From contig JAEWEY010000001.1 in assembly GCA_023389105.1 (NCBI GenBank), positions 1 through 64,000 on the forward strand: a stretch of DNA of 64,000 nt, written 5' to 3'. A program made the position numbers and the translations under genes. This stretch comes from Pseudomonadota bacterium. Lineage in GTDB: Bacteria; Pseudomonadota; Alphaproteobacteria; Sphingomonadales; Sphingomonadaceae. The notes below the pieces were generated by a model that did not search any database, was not told the DNA's origin, and saw nothing but the letters and a program-made list of their open reading frames with translations. Position 1 is the first letter of the stretch. Every line of letters begins with the position of its first letter. Of the stretch, positions 54,833 through 64,000 are shown piece by piece.

Positions 54833-56749
54833 ATGTGCGGCATTGCGGGCTGGTATCGCCGACAATCGCGACCCGTTACGCAACAGGTTGTGGGCGCGCA
54901 GTGCGATCGCCTCATCCATCGTGGCCCCGATGACGCTGGCTATTTGATTGATGGCGACTTCGGATTCGGAATGCGGCGCCTTAGCATCATCGACGTTGCG
55001 GGCGGGCATCAGCCGTTCGACAGTGCGGACGGCCGATACGCGATCGTCTGCAATGGCGAGATCGTAAACCACGTCGAACTTCGCCGCGCACTGAACGACT
55101 ATCCGTTCCGTAGCGGCAGCGATGTCGAGACGTTGCTTGCCGGTTACGCGGCGTGGGGCGACGACGTCTGGCTGCAAGCCGAAGGAATGTATGCCGCCGC
55201 GATCTGGGACCGGGCCACTCGGACCCTTCTGCTGGCACGGGATCCGCTCGGCATCAAACCGCTTTTCGTGAGCGAGCAGCAGGGCGGTATCGCATTCGGT
55301 TCGGAAATTCCGGCACTGCGCACCATCCCCGGGTTCGCATTCGACGTAGATGAAGCCGGCGTGGACGACTTCTTCCGCTTCGGTCACGTGCTCAGCCCAC
55401 GATCGATCTTTCGCCAGGTTCGTTCGGTGCCGCCCGGCCATCTGCTCCGACTGGCTCCCACAGGCGAGGCGACAGAATCCCGATTCTGGTCGCCGCGGAT
55501 CGCGCCACTGGCGGGCCGTAGCGACGATGACTGGATCGCCGAGACCCGCGCCAGGGTGCTCGAAACCGTCGATCGGCACATGATCGCCGACGTTCCGATC
55601 GGCGCCTTCCTGTCGGGCGGCGTAGACTCCGGTGCAATCGCCGCGGCGATGACCGCATCGGCGGGACGCGGGGTCACGGTATTCACGGCCGGCTTCCCCG
55701 GATCGAAGATCGACGAAACCGAAGCCGCGCGGGAGGTTGCGCAACATCTGGGCTGCAACCACGTGGTATTGCCAATCGAGCCAGAAACGGCCGCAGACAT
55801 CCTGCCGGCCGTTCAGCGCGCGTTCGATGAGCCGACCGCCGCCAACTCCGCGGTGCCCCTGTGGTACCTCTCCCGGACCGCGGCCCAGCATGTGAAGACG
55901 GTGTTGTGCGGAGAGGGCGGGGACGAGGTTTTCCTTGGCTACAACCGCCAGCGCTGGGCCGAGCGGATGCGGCGCGCAGGTCCATTCGTCCGCGGCGTTG
56001 GCGGCTTGGGCTTCCTCGATCAGTTGCACTTCGGCTCCCGCAAGATGAATTATCTGCGCGATTATGCAGTCCGATTTCGGGATGGAGCACTGCTACCCGG
56101 CGGATGCGATCGGTTCTTCGCGGCGGTCACGATCACGCCGCCTGCCGTGCAGGATCGGCTGTACGATCACGACTTTCGCGAGCGGCAGCATCGCGTGGCG
56201 CACGCGGAATGTGCGGCGCTCTGTGCTTCTGCACCCAGCGAGATCGACCAGTTCATGCTGGGCGACATTACGGTGCACATGCCATCGTCGCTGTTGCAGC
56301 GGCTCGACCGCGCTTCAATGGCCCATTCACTGGAAGCGCGAGTCCCATTCCTGTCGCACAAGTTCGTCGACTGGGCGCTGACCATGCCCGCGTCGATGAA
56401 GATGCGCCACGGCGTCGGAAAATATGCGCTTCGCCAGGCAGTGCGGCCTTGGTTGCCGCAGCGGGTGCGGAAGGGTCCGAAGATGGGTTTCCAGATGCCG
56501 CTGGCCGACTGGTTTACCGGCGGGTTCAGCGATTTCGCCATGGAAGCTTGGACCCAGTCCGGCGCGTCGCGGGCAGGTTTTCTCGATGCGCGCGAAGTCG
56601 AGCGTCTTTTCGAAGAGCATCGCCGGGGGCTCGCGAACCATGGGCGCCTGCTTTACGCCATCGCCATGTTCGGATGCTGGTGGCACGATCAACGCGCGAC
56701 GCCAGGGTCACCGATACGTCGCGAGATCGGCGTCGCCGCAGCCGCATGA
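54833..56749 (+). CDS. asnB: Asparagine synthetase-like glutamine amidotransferase
   Basis: 638 residues starting Met-Cys-Gly, where Cys2 is the glutaminase nucleophile. N-terminal class II amidotransferase domain: RLIHRGPDDAG, MRRLSIIDVAGGHQPF, NGEIVN. Synthetase domain: FLSGGVDSGAIAA (PP-loop), ETEAAREVAQHLGCNHVVLP, CGEGGDEVFLGYNR. It may make asparagine, but such proteins near glycan genes often amidate uronic acids or peptides (as in the PEP-CTERM/XrtA-linked group). The end overlaps the PAP2 gene by 4 nt. Confidence 0.87.
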   Translation: MCGIAGWYRRQSRPVTQQVVGAQCDRLIHRGPDDAGYLIDGDFGFGMRRLSIIDVAGGHQPFDSADGRYAIVCNGEIVNHVELRRALNDYPFRSGSDVETLLAGYAAWGDDVWLQAEGMYAAAIWDRATRTLLLARDPLGIKPLFVSEQQGGIAFGSEIPALRTIPGFAFDVDEAGVDDFFRFGHVLSPRSIFRQVRSVPPGHLLRLAPTGEATESRFWSPRIAPLAGRSDDDWIAETRARVLETVDRHMIADVPIGAFLSGGVDSGAIAAAMTASAGRGVTVFTAGFPGSKIDETEAAREVAQHLGCNHVVLPIEPETAADILPAVQRAFDEPTAANSAVPLWYLSRTAAQHVKTVLCGEGGDEVFLGYNRQRWAERMRRAGPFVRGVGGLGFLDQLHFGSRKMNYLRDYAVRFRDGALLPGGCDRFFAAVTITPPAVQDRLYDHDFRERQHRVAHAECAALCASAPSEIDQFMLGDITVHMPSSLLQRLDRASMAHSLEARVPFLSHKFVDWALTMPASMKMRHGVGKYALRQAVRPWLPQRVRKGPKMGFQMPLADWFTGGFSDFAMEAWTQSGASRAGFLDAREVERLFEEHRRGLANHGRLLYAIAMFGCWWHDQRATPGSPIRREIGVAAAA

Positions 56750-57282
56750 GGCACTATTGGCTGCTCCCGCTTTGTGGCGCTGCTCTCATCACCACGCCTG
56801 CGCATGCGGATCCGAAAAGCTGGAACACCGTCAGCAATATCGGCCGGGACGGGTTGGTGGTGGCCGCGCTCGGTCTGCCGGTCGTCCAGCGCGACTGGCG
56901 AGGCGCGGAACAGGCGGGCCTGTCCATGGGCGCGGCAAGCATCCTTACGTTCGCCCTAAAGCGTTCGATCAATGAGCGGCGGCCCGATGGCAGCGATAAT
57001 CAGAGCTTTCCGTCGGGACACACGTCGGTGAGCTTCGCGGCAGCGGCCACGCTGGAGAAGCGGTACGGTTGGGAGGCGGGGATACCGGCGCACATCGTCG
57101 CCGCACTGGTCGGTGTTGCGCGGGTCAAGGCGGACAAGCATTTCGTGCATGATGTCGTCGCCGGCGCGGCGATCGGCGAGGCGTCGGGCTGGCTGCTGAC
57201 CAGGCGCAAGGACAATCGCGTCCAGTGGCTGCCGTGGGGCGACGCGCACGGCGGCGGGGTCGCCATGTCGATGCGTTTCTAG
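56746..57282 (+). CDS. PAP2-type secreted lipid/undecaprenyl phosphatase
   Basis: 178 residues from ATG 56746 (ATGA overlap with asnB). Signal peptide WLLPLCGAALITTPAHA. Phosphatase motifs: KRSINERRPDG (KxxxxxxRP), FPSGHTS (PSGH), and VARVKADKHFVHDV (RxxxxxHxxxD). PAP2 proteins dephosphorylate lipids such as undecaprenyl diphosphate or phosphatidic acid at the membrane. The stop overlaps the opposite GNAT stop (CTAG). Confidence 0.87.
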   Translation: MRHYWLLPLCGAALITTPAHADPKSWNTVSNIGRDGLVVAALGLPVVQRDWRGAEQAGLSMGAASILTFALKRSINERRPDGSDNQSFPSGHTSVSFAAAATLEKRYGWEAGIPAHIVAALVGVARVKADKHFVHDVVAGAAIGEASGWLLTRRKDNRVQWLPWGDAHGGGVAMSMRF

Positions 57283-57836
57283 CGCAGGAAACCTTCCCAT
57301 TCGTCGCGCAGGATTGCGAACAGGACGGTGTCGCGGACGTGGCCGGTCCAGGTGAGGCGATCCGCGCGGAGCAAGCCTTCGCGGACGGCACCGAGTTTCT
57401 TCATAGCGGCCCGGCTACGTGTGTTGCGGCGGTCGACGCGGAACTCAACGCGGCGAATCCCGGATGCGAACGCGCGCCGAAGCATCATGGCTTTGACGCG
57501 GCGGTTGAAGCCGGTGCCGCGCAGGGGCGGACGACAATAGGTGCCGCCGATTTCCAGCACCTGCCGGCCAGGATCGATGCCGAGGAAGCTCGACATGCCC
57601 GCAAGCTCATCGCCATCGAACAAGACGAAAGTGCGGTTGGCTGGAGTTGCGATGTAGCGGTCGATGCTGGCGTCGAAGCCATCGGGGCCGAAGTTATTGG
57701 CGTAGATCTGCCAGATGTCGCGATCCTGGGCGCAGGCTTCACGAAGGGGATTTCGATATTGCTCCCCAAACGGCTCCGCGCGGCAATTCTCGCCGGCCAT
57801 CGGCGCGGACAGGAACGCAAGGTCGAGCTCAGCCAT
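57279..57836 (-). CDS. GNAT-family N-acetyltransferase (RimJ/RimL-like)
   Basis: 185 residues from ATG 57836; longer in-frame starts give a proline-rich, unlikely extension. Acetyl-CoA loop RPPLRGTGFNRRVKAMMLRRAF and RVEFRVDRRNTRSRAAMKKLGAVREG, typical of RimL-like enzymes. It overlaps the TagB-like gene by 8 nt, so the pair may act on one pathway. Substrate unknown. Confidence 0.86.
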   Translation of the reverse strand: MAELDLAFLSAPMAGENCRAEPFGEQYRNPLREACAQDRDIWQIYANNFGPDGFDASIDRYIATPANRTFVLFDGDELAGMSSFLGIDPGRQVLEIGGTYCRPPLRGTGFNRRVKAMMLRRAFASGIRRVEFRVDRRNTRSRAAMKKLGAVREGLLRADRLTWTGHVRDTVLFAILRDEWEGFLR

Positions 57837-58917
57837 TGCGCGCGAATTCCAGGATCGCCTGCGCCTGGCGTTCCGAGGCGGGGGTGGGGCTTTCATCGAT
57901 GGAGGCGGCCAGGCGCTCGCGTTGCAAGGCTTCGAATTGCGGTTGGACTTCATCCGCGCGGGCCAGTGCAGCAGGCAGATCGGCGAGGTCGTCAATCACC
58001 TGGCCGAAATGCCAGTGAGCGTAGGCCGGGTCGTCTTGCCAGTCGCGGCGATCGAGGTTGAGGAAAATGCACGGTCGCGGGTTGCGGATAAATTCGTAGA
58101 CCTGGCTCGAAACGTCGCCGATGTAGACGCTCGCGACCTGCGTGTAGGTCATGTCGATCGACCGAACGCTGCCGCGGTCGATGATGACGTTGGGCGCCGT
58201 CGACGCGACATCAGGGCCGCCGCGAATTCGTACGTGCGGCGCGGCGACGAAGTTCCAGTCTGGAATGCTTTCCATCACGCGCACAACCTCGGCGCCGTGC
58301 TTAATCCAGGTACCGACCTCGGCGTCAAAATGCGGATTGTAGAGCGCGATCGGGCGGTCATTGTCGAACAGGCGCGCCGGAGTCGGCCGCACGAGCTCGA
58401 ACTTGCCGTAGCCGACGACCTTGATGTTCTCGTCGGTCCCGAGGCCGCGGTCGATCAGGCGCTGCTTGTCTTTTGAACCATTGACTAGCGTCAGCTCAAA
58501 ATTGGCGTGCTTCGGGTCATAACCACCCTCGCGGTCGCCCGCGCCATGCTTGAGATGGATCATTCGCGAGTGGAACCCGGGCAGGCGTCGCAGCCAGGAA
58601 CTGGTCGTCTCCGTCGTGACCAGCACCGGAAAGCGAGCAAAAGCCGCTGCATTCAGAAGCAGAACCTTCAGGCGCCAGGGCGGGTCGAACAGGCCGCCGC
58701 CCGCGCCACGCAGTAGCTTGATCCGGAGGCTTCCGTTCGGATCGAAAGAGCGGACATAATCGGCACCGACTTGGGTGGAAGACAGCACGGTGACCCGCAC
58801 GCCCGGCTCCCGCGCGAGACGCAGCGCGGCGGGCAGCCAGTGGGCGAACTGATGCGCCTGGGAGATGGCGATGAACGCGATGTCGATGGTGCCGCCGCCC
58901 GCGGCGCCGGAACTCAT
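57829..58917 (-). CDS. CDP-glycerol glycerophosphotransferase-like (TagB/SpsB-type) protein
   Basis: 362 residues, GT-B-like. [26 protein letters not shown] and [16 protein letters not shown], then [22 protein letters not shown] and CIFLN (key blocks) fit the glycerophosphotransferase family, where a conserved His of the HG(A)GD box and the D-x-S-S motif bind the nucleotide. It lacks a membrane helix. The ATG overlaps the rbfA stop (ATGA at 58917-58914), so it is translated with the ribosome operon. Substrate unknown. Confidence 0.76.
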   Translation of the reverse strand: MSSGAAGGGTIDIAFIAISQAHQFAHWLPAALRLAREPGVRVTVLSSTQVGADYVRSFDPNGSLRIKLLRGAGGGLFDPPWRLKVLLLNAAAFARFPVLVTTETTSSWLRRLPGFHSRMIHLKHGAGDREGGYDPKHANFELTLVNGSKDKQRLIDRGLGTDENIKVVGYGKFELVRPTPARLFDNDRPIALYNPHFDAEVGTWIKHGAEVVRVMESIPDWNFVAAPHVRIRGGPDVASTAPNVIIDRGSVRSIDMTYTQVASVYIGDVSSQVYEFIRNPRPCIFLNLDRRDWQDDPAYAHWHFGQVIDDLADLPAALARADEVQPQFEALQRERLAASIDESPTPASERQAQAILEFARNG

Positions 58918-59306
58918 TCCTCGCCGAGGTCCTGCGCCACTTTGTCGGAACGCAGGATGCGCTCGATGTGGCTGCTCTCGTCGAAGCTTTCGTCGATGAT
59001 GAACTTCAGCCGCGCCGCATATTTCATCCGCACGCGGTGCGCGACTTCGCGCTGCAGGAAGGCGGTGTTCTGGCGCAAGGCCTTGAGCACCGCCTGCTCG
59101 TCCTGCCCTAGCAGCGGCTTCACGAACACGGTCGCGTGGCGCAGGTCGGGCGACATGCGGACCTCGGTCACGCTGACGAGATGCGACTGCAGCGTGTCGT
59201 CATGCACGTCGCCGCGCGCGAGCAGCTCGCTCAGGATGTGCCGCACCTGTTCGCCCACGCGAAGCAGGCGAACGCTGCGGCCTTCCTGAGTTTCCGTGCG
59301 GCGCAT
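58914..59306 (-). CDS. rbfA: Ribosome-binding factor A
   Basis: 130 residues. RbfA features: [28 protein letters not shown], then [22 protein letters not shown] and [23 protein letters not shown]. It binds the 30S subunit late in assembly and helps 16S processing. Starts right after the infB stop. In most bacteria truB follows; here a TagB-like gene follows instead. Confidence 0.95.
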   Translation of the reverse strand: MRRTETQEGRSVRLLRVGEQVRHILSELLARGDVHDDTLQSHLVSVTEVRMSPDLRHATVFVKPLLGQDEQAVLKALRQNTAFLQREVAHRVRMKYAARLKFIIDESFDESSHIERILRSDKVAQDLGEE

Positions 59307-61832
59307 TTAGAGCGTCCGCGCGCGTTCCTCGACCTCGAACACTTCAAGGCTGTCGCCAGCCTTGATGTCGTTCGTGTCGGCGAGCAGCACGCCGCATTCC
59401 AGACCCGCGACTACCTGCGCGACGTCGTCCTTGAAACGGCGCAGCGAGCTGATCGTCGTCTTCGAGACGATGACGTCTTCGCGGGTGAGGCGGGCGTTAA
59501 GGCCCTTGCGGATCTGCCCTTCGAGGACGAGCAGGCCGGCGGCCTTGTCCTTCTTGCCGGCCGGGAAGACTTCCTGGACCCGCGCGCGGCCGACCACCGT
59601 CTCGATGATCTCGGGACCGAGTTCGCCCGCCATCGCACCCTTCACCCAGTCGGTGAGGTGGTAGATGACATCGTAGTAGCGGAACTCGACCTTGTTGCGC
59701 TCGGCGACTTCGCGCGCCTTGGCGTTCGGGCGGACGTTGAAGCCGATGATCGGCGCGCCGCTCGCGCTCGCCAGTGTGACGTCGCTCTCGGTGATCGCGC
59801 CGACGCCTGAGTGAAGCACGCGGACGCGCACTTCGTCGGTGCCGAGGCGGTTGAGCGCCTGGACGATCGCTTCGACGGAGCCCTGCACGTCGGCCTTCAC
59901 GACCAGTGGCACTTCCTTCACGGTCGAGGCATGCGCCGCGAACATGTTTTCGAGGCTGACCGGTGCGCTGGTCGTGCGCTTTCGGTCGAGGACGCCCTGG
60001 CGGTAGGATGCGACTTCGCGGGCCCGCGCCTCATTCTCGACGACCGTGAACGGATCGCCGGCTGACGGGACCGCCGACAGGCCAAGCACTTCGACGGGAA
60101 CCGAGGGGCCGGCTTCCTTCACCTGCTTGCCGTGGTCGTCGATCAGCGCGCGGACCTTCCCGCTCGATGCGCCCGCGACGAACACGTCGCCGACGCGAAG
60201 CGTGCCGCGCTCGACCAGCACGGTCGCCAGCGGACCGCGGCCCTTGTCGAGCCGCGCCTCGATGACCGTGCCGTCGGCGGCGCGGTCGGGATTGGCCTTC
60301 AGCTCGAGGATTTCGGCCTGGAGCTGGATGGCTTCCAGCAGCTTGTCGAGGTTGGTCTTCTTGGTCGCCGAGACTTCGACGTCCTGCACGTCACCGCCGA
60401 GATCCTCGACGATGATCTCGTGCTGCAGCAGCTCCTCGCGAACCTTCTGCGGTTTGGCTTCCGGCTTGTCGATCTTGTTGATCGCGATGATCATCGGAAC
60501 GCCGGCCGCCTTGGTGTGATTGATCGCCTCGACCGTCTGCGGTCGCAAGCCGTCGTCGGCCGCCACCACGAGGATGACGATGTCGGTGACGTTGGCGCCG
60601 CGGGCACGCATGTCGGAGAAGGCTTCGTGGCCCGGCGTGTCGAGGAAGGTGACCTTCGACTTGTCGGGCAGCGCGACCTGATAGGCGCCGATGTGCTGCG
60701 TGATGCCGCCGGCTTCGCCCGACTGGACGGAAGCGCCACGGATCGCGTCGAGCAGCGAGGTCTTGCCGTGGTCGACGTGGCCCATGATGGTCACGACCGG
60801 CGGGCGCGCCTTCAGCGTCTCCGGCGCATCGACGTCCTCGGACTGGTCGATGTCGACGTCGCTCTCGCTGACGCGCTTGATGCGGTGGCCGAATTCGGTG
60901 ACCAGCAGCTCGGCCGTGTCCTGATCGATGGTCTGGGTCAGCGTGACCGGCGAACCCATCTTGAACAGCGCCTTCACCAGATCGGCGCCGCGCTCGGCCA
61001 TGCGATTGGCGAGTTCCTGCACCGTGATCGCCTCGGGGACGACGACGTCGCGGACCTGCTTGGCCGACGGGCCGGATTCCATGTGGTGCCGCTTTTCCTT
61101 TTCGCGAGCGCGGCGGAGCGCGGCGAGCGAGCGCGCGCGGCTGTCGTCCTCGCCGGAAAGGGCGCGGGTAACGGTCAGCTTGCCACGCTGGCGCTGGTCG
61201 TCGCCGCGGCCGCGGCTCGGGCGCGCAGGCTCGGGACGGCGCGGGGCGGGGGCGTGGCCGCCGACCGGACGGCGGACGGGCGCGCCACCGGTGCTTTCGC
61301 GCGCAGCCGGAGCGGCAGGCTGTTCGGGTTCTGCCGGCGCCTCGGCGGCGCGGCGGGCTTCTTCCTCGGCAGCCAGGCGTGCCTGCTCGGCGGCGGCTTC
61401 CTCGGCCTTGCGATTCTCCTCGGCGCGGCGCTTCTCGTCTTCGCTCTGTGCGGTCTTCGAGCGCTCCTCGCGCTGGCGCGCTTCCTGCGCCAGGCGCAGG
61501 CGATCTTCTTCCGCCTCGCGCTGCATGCGCTCGAGGTCGGCGCGGCGCTGCGCGATCTGCTCCGCCTCGGACAGGCGACGCTGCGGCGGCGCGGCGGGCG
61601 CGGCTGGCTTCGGCGCCGGCTTGGGCGCTTCGGCGATCGGCTCGGGCTTGGGCGCCTCGACCGGCGCGGCCTCGCCCGGCTTGCCCAGGATGCGGCGCTT
61701 CTTGACCTCGACGACGACCGTGTTGGAGCGGCCGTGGCTGAAGCTTTGCTTGACCTTGCCGGTCTCAACCGTGCGCTTGAGGCCCAGCGGCGGCCGGGTG
61801 CCAAGCTTCGGTTTGTCGGTCTGATCGCTCAT
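59307..61832 (-). CDS. infB: Translation initiation factor IF-2
   Basis: 841 residues. The N-terminal region (50-260) is long, Ala/Pro/Glu/Arg-rich and coiled-coil, then IF2_N ([30 protein letters not shown]). GTPase motifs: GHVDHGKT (351-358), DTPGHE (399-404), NKID (453-456). C-terminal domains bind fMet-tRNA and the ribosome. Stop is followed directly by the rbfA start; 12 bases separate its own start from ylxR. Confidence 0.97.
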   Translation of the reverse strand: MSDQTDKPKLGTRPPLGLKRTVETGKVKQSFSHGRSNTVVVEVKKRRILGKPGEAAPVEAPKPEPIAEAPKPAPKPAAPAAPPQRRLSEAEQIAQRRADLERMQREAEEDRLRLAQEARQREERSKTAQSEDEKRRAEENRKAEEAAAEQARLAAEEEARRAAEAPAEPEQPAAPAARESTGGAPVRRPVGGHAPAPRRPEPARPSRGRGDDQRQRGKLTVTRALSGEDDSRARSLAALRRAREKEKRHHMESGPSAKQVRDVVVPEAITVQELANRMAERGADLVKALFKMGSPVTLTQTIDQDTAELLVTEFGHRIKRVSESDVDIDQSEDVDAPETLKARPPVVTIMGHVDHGKTSLLDAIRGASVQSGEAGGITQHIGAYQVALPDKSKVTFLDTPGHEAFSDMRARGANVTDIVILVVAADDGLRPQTVEAINHTKAAGVPMIIAINKIDKPEAKPQKVREELLQHEIIVEDLGGDVQDVEVSATKKTNLDKLLEAIQLQAEILELKANPDRAADGTVIEARLDKGRGPLATVLVERGTLRVGDVFVAGASSGKVRALIDDHGKQVKEAGPSVPVEVLGLSAVPSAGDPFTVVENEARAREVASYRQGVLDRKRTTSAPVSLENMFAAHASTVKEVPLVVKADVQGSVEAIVQALNRLGTDEVRVRVLHSGVGAITESDVTLASASGAPIIGFNVRPNAKAREVAERNKVEFRYYDVIYHLTDWVKGAMAGELGPEIIETVVGRARVQEVFPAGKKDKAAGLLVLEGQIRKGLNARLTREDVIVSKTTISSLRRFKDDVAQVVAGLECGVLLADTNDIKAGDSLEVFEVEERARTL

Positions 61833-61844
61833 TCTATTCCTTCG

Positions 61845-62552
61845 TCAATTTGCTTCAGCCGAGCCGTCTTCCAAGGCGGGTTCGCCGCCTTCAGGACCAC
61901 GATCGGGGCCAGTAAAAGCCCGCCAACGCTTGAGCGCGTGCTGGACACGCGAAGCGGCGGCGGGATCGGTCAGGGCGACATGTACCACATTGTCGCGCCC
62001 AAGTGCCATGGACAAGATAGTGCGCGGCTCGGGGAATATCACCCCCTGCGCCTCACCGCCGCCGACCCTCCACGCTTGGTCGAGCCTGCGGTTGCCGTCG
62101 TCACCAGCATCGGCGGCATGGATCAGCAGTGCGACCTTGCCCGAGCGTGCGGCGACCTCGACCTTGTCGGAGCCGTTGATCAGGTTGCCGGCGCGCGCTT
62201 CCATGCCGAGGCGGTCGAGCGCCGCCTGGCGAAGCGCGGCTTCGGTTCGTTCGCCGAGATCGGCGGGAACTGACACCTCGTTGGTCTTGAACGCACGCTG
62301 CAGCGCCGGCTTCAGCTTACCCTTGGCGTTCGCCTGGTCGAGTTCGCCGCGGGTGACGCCAATCCAGGCGCCGCGACCGGGTGCACGGGCGCGGACGTCA
62401 GGCGCGACCGAGCCGTCCGGACCGAGCGCGAGCCGGATCAGTTCATCGCGCGGCGCAGTCCGGCGCGACAGGATGCAGGTGCGCTCGGCGACATGCCGAT
62501 CGCGCGCTTCCGGATTGTCGGAGCCTAGATCGTCATTGCGAGGATTCCGCAT
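61845..62552 (-). CDS. YlxR/DUF448 RNA-binding protein with L7Ae-like domain
   Basis: 235 residues. Residues about 20-100 are YlxR: RHVAERTCILSRRTAPRDELIRLALGPDG, GRGAWIGVTRGELDQA. The second half is an L7Ae/L30e-like fold (AGNLINGSDKVEVAARSGKVALLIHAADAGDDGNRRL, key blocks). The long form is usual in alphaproteobacteria. It overlaps the nusA end by 20 nt and is a fixed partner of the nusA-infB operon. Confidence 0.9.
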   Translation of the reverse strand: MRNPRNDDLGSDNPEARDRHVAERTCILSRRTAPRDELIRLALGPDGSVAPDVRARAPGRGAWIGVTRGELDQANAKGKLKPALQRAFKTNEVSVPADLGERTEAALRQAALDRLGMEARAGNLINGSDKVEVAARSGKVALLIHAADAGDDGNRRLDQAWRVGGGEAQGVIFPEPRTILSMALGRDNVVHVALTDPAAASRVQHALKRWRAFTGPDRGPEGGEPALEDGSAEAN

Positions 62553-64000
62553 CGGCGGCCTCCTCGGTCTGTGCCGGCGCGTCTTCGTCTTCGAACCAGT
62601 GCGCGCGAGCGGCCATGATGATCTCGTTGCCCTGCTCGTCGCTCAGACCGTAGCTGGCTAAGATGCCGCCCTTGTCTTCTGGGCGATTGCTCGGCTCGCG
62701 CTGGCGGCGCTGCTCGGGCCGCTTCTTCTGCACCAGTTCGTCGGTGGCGAGGTCGGCCAGATCGTCGAGCGTCTTGATGCCCGCCTTGCCGAGCGTGACG
62801 AGCATCGCTTCGGTCAGGTGCGGCATCTCTGCCAACGCGTCCTCGACGCCGAGGGCACGACGCTCTTCGCGCGCGGCGGCCTCGCGCTTGTCGAGGGCTT
62901 CGGTGGCGCGGCTCTGGAGCTCGGCGGCGATGTCGTCGTCGAGGCCTTCGATCGACGCGATTTCGTCGATGTCGACGTAGGCGACTTCCTCGAGGCTGGT
63001 GAAGCCTTCGGCGACCAGCAGCTGCGACAGCGTCTCGTCGACGTCCAGCTCGTTCTGGAACAGCGACGACCGCTCGACGAACTCCCGCTGGCGCTTCTCG
63101 CTGGCATCGGCCTCGGTCAGGATGTCGATCTGGGACACCGTGAGCTGCGAGGCAAGGCGGACGTTCTGACCGCGGCGGCCGATGGCCAGGCTCAGCTGGT
63201 CGTCGGGGACGACGACTTCGATCCGGCCCTCTTCCTCGTCAATGACGACGCGACTGACCGTCGCCGGCTGGAGGGCGTTGACGACGAAAGTCGCCGTGTC
63301 CTGGCTCCACGGAATGATGTCGATCTTCTCGCCCTGCAATTCCTGGACGACCGCCTGCACGCGGCTGCCCTTCATGCCGACGCAGGCGCCGACCGGGTCG
63401 ATCGAGCTGTCGTGGCTGATGACGCCGATCTTGGCGCGGCTGCCCGGGTCGCGGGCGGCGGCCTTGATCTCGATGATGCCGTCGTAAATCTCCGGCACTT
63501 CCTGCGCGAACAGCTTCTTCATGAACTCGGGATGCGCGCGGCTGAGAAAGATCTGCGGGCCGCGGGCTTCGCGGCGGACCGCCATGATCAGCGAGCGGAT
63601 GCGGTCGCCGACGCGAACCATCTCGCGCGGGATCTGCTGGTCGCGGCGGATGACGCCCTCGGCGCGGCCAAGGTCGACGACGACGTGGCCAAACTCGACG
63701 CGCTTGACGACGCCGGTGATGACCTCGTTCGCGCGCTCCTTGAACTCTTCATACTGGCGCTCGCGCTCGGCATCGCGAACCTTCTGGAAGATGACCTGCT
63801 TGGCGGCCTGGGCGGCGATGCGGCCGAACTCGATCGGTGGCAGCGGGTCGACGATAAAGTCGCCGATCGACGCGCCCTTCTGCAGCTTCTCGGCGCCCTT
63901 CGGGTCGATCTGCTTAAAGTGGTCTTCCGGCTCCTCGACGACTTCGAGGACGCGCCACAGGCGAAGGTCACCGGTGTTAGCGTCGAGCTTGGCGCGGATG
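62533..64000 (-). CDS. nusA: Transcription termination/antitermination protein NusA (3' part)
   Basis: The minus frame is open from the window edge; about 488 codons are present and the N-terminus is cut off. Visible: the end of the N-terminal domain (DPLPPIEFGRIAAQAAKQVIFQKVRDAERERQY, key blocks), S1 (ANEVITGVVKRVEFGHVVVDLGRAEGV), two KH domains (GACVGMKGSRVQAVVQEL and GRRGQNVRLASQL), and C-terminal acidic helix-hairpin-helix repeats ending EEAADAESSQ. NusA binds RNA polymerase and nascent RNA to control pausing and termination. The frame begins at 63999. Confidence 0.95.
   Translation of the reverse strand, partial: IRAKLDANTGDLRLWRVLEVVEEPEDHFKQIDPKGAEKLQKGASIGDFIVDPLPPIEFGRIAAQAAKQVIFQKVRDAERERQYEEFKERANEVITGVVKRVEFGHVVVDLGRAEGVIRRDQQIPREMVRVGDRIRSLIMAVRREARGPQIFLSRAHPEFMKKLFAQEVPEIYDGIIEIKAAARDPGSRAKIGVISHDSSIDPVGACVGMKGSRVQAVVQELQGEKIDIIPWSQDTATFVVNALQPATVSRVVIDEEEGRIEVVVPDDQLSLAIGRRGQNVRLASQLTVSQIDILTEADASEKRQREFVERSSLFQNELDVDETLSQLLVAEGFTSLEEVAYVDIDEIASIEGLDDDIAAELQSRATEALDKREAAAREERRALGVEDALAEMPHLTEAMLVTLGKAGIKTLDDLADLATDELVQKKRPEQRRQREPSNRPEDKGGILASYGLSDEQGNEIIMAARAHWFEDEDAPAQTEEAADAESSQ

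Noticed and set aside
60132..62273. 713-codon plus frame opposite infB and ylxR
   Set aside because: Antisense shadow; infB motifs are clear on the other strand.

Overview
The window reads as a chromosomal stretch from a sphingomonad-type alphaproteobacterium (order Sphingomonadales). The evidence is high GC content over most of its length, a PEPxxW-type PEP-CTERM protein together with the PrsK/PrsR pair, an SWFGD/DUF2171 protein, an NDUFS4-like complex I accessory subunit, a bacteriophytochrome with an HWE kinase, a FixL/FixJ pair, and a dispersed palindromic repeat of the kind seen in this order. No rRNA, CRISPR array, transposase or integrase was seen; one tRNA (Ala, CGC) was found.

Layout. 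1-10.5 kb is a visibly AT-richer cell-envelope glycan region. It starts with the 5' part of a beta-helix lipoprotein gene (minus strand). A plus-strand run follows with stop/start overlaps at most junctions: an SMR/EamA-like flippase, a HAD-UbiA polyprenyl-phosphate transferase fusion, a GT39-like membrane glycosyltransferase, a DegT sugar aminotransferase, a DPM1-like GT2, a hexapeptide acetyltransferase fused to an FdtA-like ketoisomerase, a GtrA flippase and a large GT-C-like membrane protein. A Wzx-like flippase lies convergent to it. The genes read as two lipid-linked-sugar modules, each with maker, flipper and user. 10.7-13.9 kb holds a PEP-CTERM protein, a small secreted protein and a phage-type recombination cassette (YqaJ exonuclease, Erf annealing protein, HNH protein). 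13.9-16.1 kb holds a YedY/MsrP-like molybdoenzyme with its membrane cytochrome b, a small unknown gene and a cluster of TTCCCTG repeats.

16.1-38.2 kb is mostly housekeeping and regulation: complex I accessory subunit, HrpB helicase, polyprenyl diphosphate synthase, M13 peptidase, an OmpR/HK pair with a PepSY-like secreted protein, ABC-F ATPase, DUF885 protein, PrsR/PrsK, M20 amidohydrolase, DUF4893 lipoprotein, 3-hydroxybutyrate dehydrogenase, YpfJ-like protease, CurA-type reductase, the SWFGD protein and tRNA-Ala. 38.5-49.2 kb is a sensing region: a CadC-like regulator convergent with a TonB receptor, a bacteriophytochrome coupled to heme oxygenase, a PilZ protein, an alternative oxidase, and FixL/FixJ. 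Shared CCTAGGT-type boxes link the oxidase and the FixLJ side.

49.2-64 kb carries the translation/RNA cluster on the minus strand: nusA (partial), ylxR, infB, rbfA, then (after an insertion of about 5 kb) tdk, truB, rpsO and pnp. The interrupting block holds a TagB-like transferase, a GNAT enzyme, a PAP2 phosphatase, an asparagine synthetase-like amidotransferase and an MscS channel. A palindromic element sits in frame inside truB and a second copy lies between rpsO and pnp. Four convergent gene pairs in the window overlap by exactly 4 nt at their stop codons, which suggests a compact genome.
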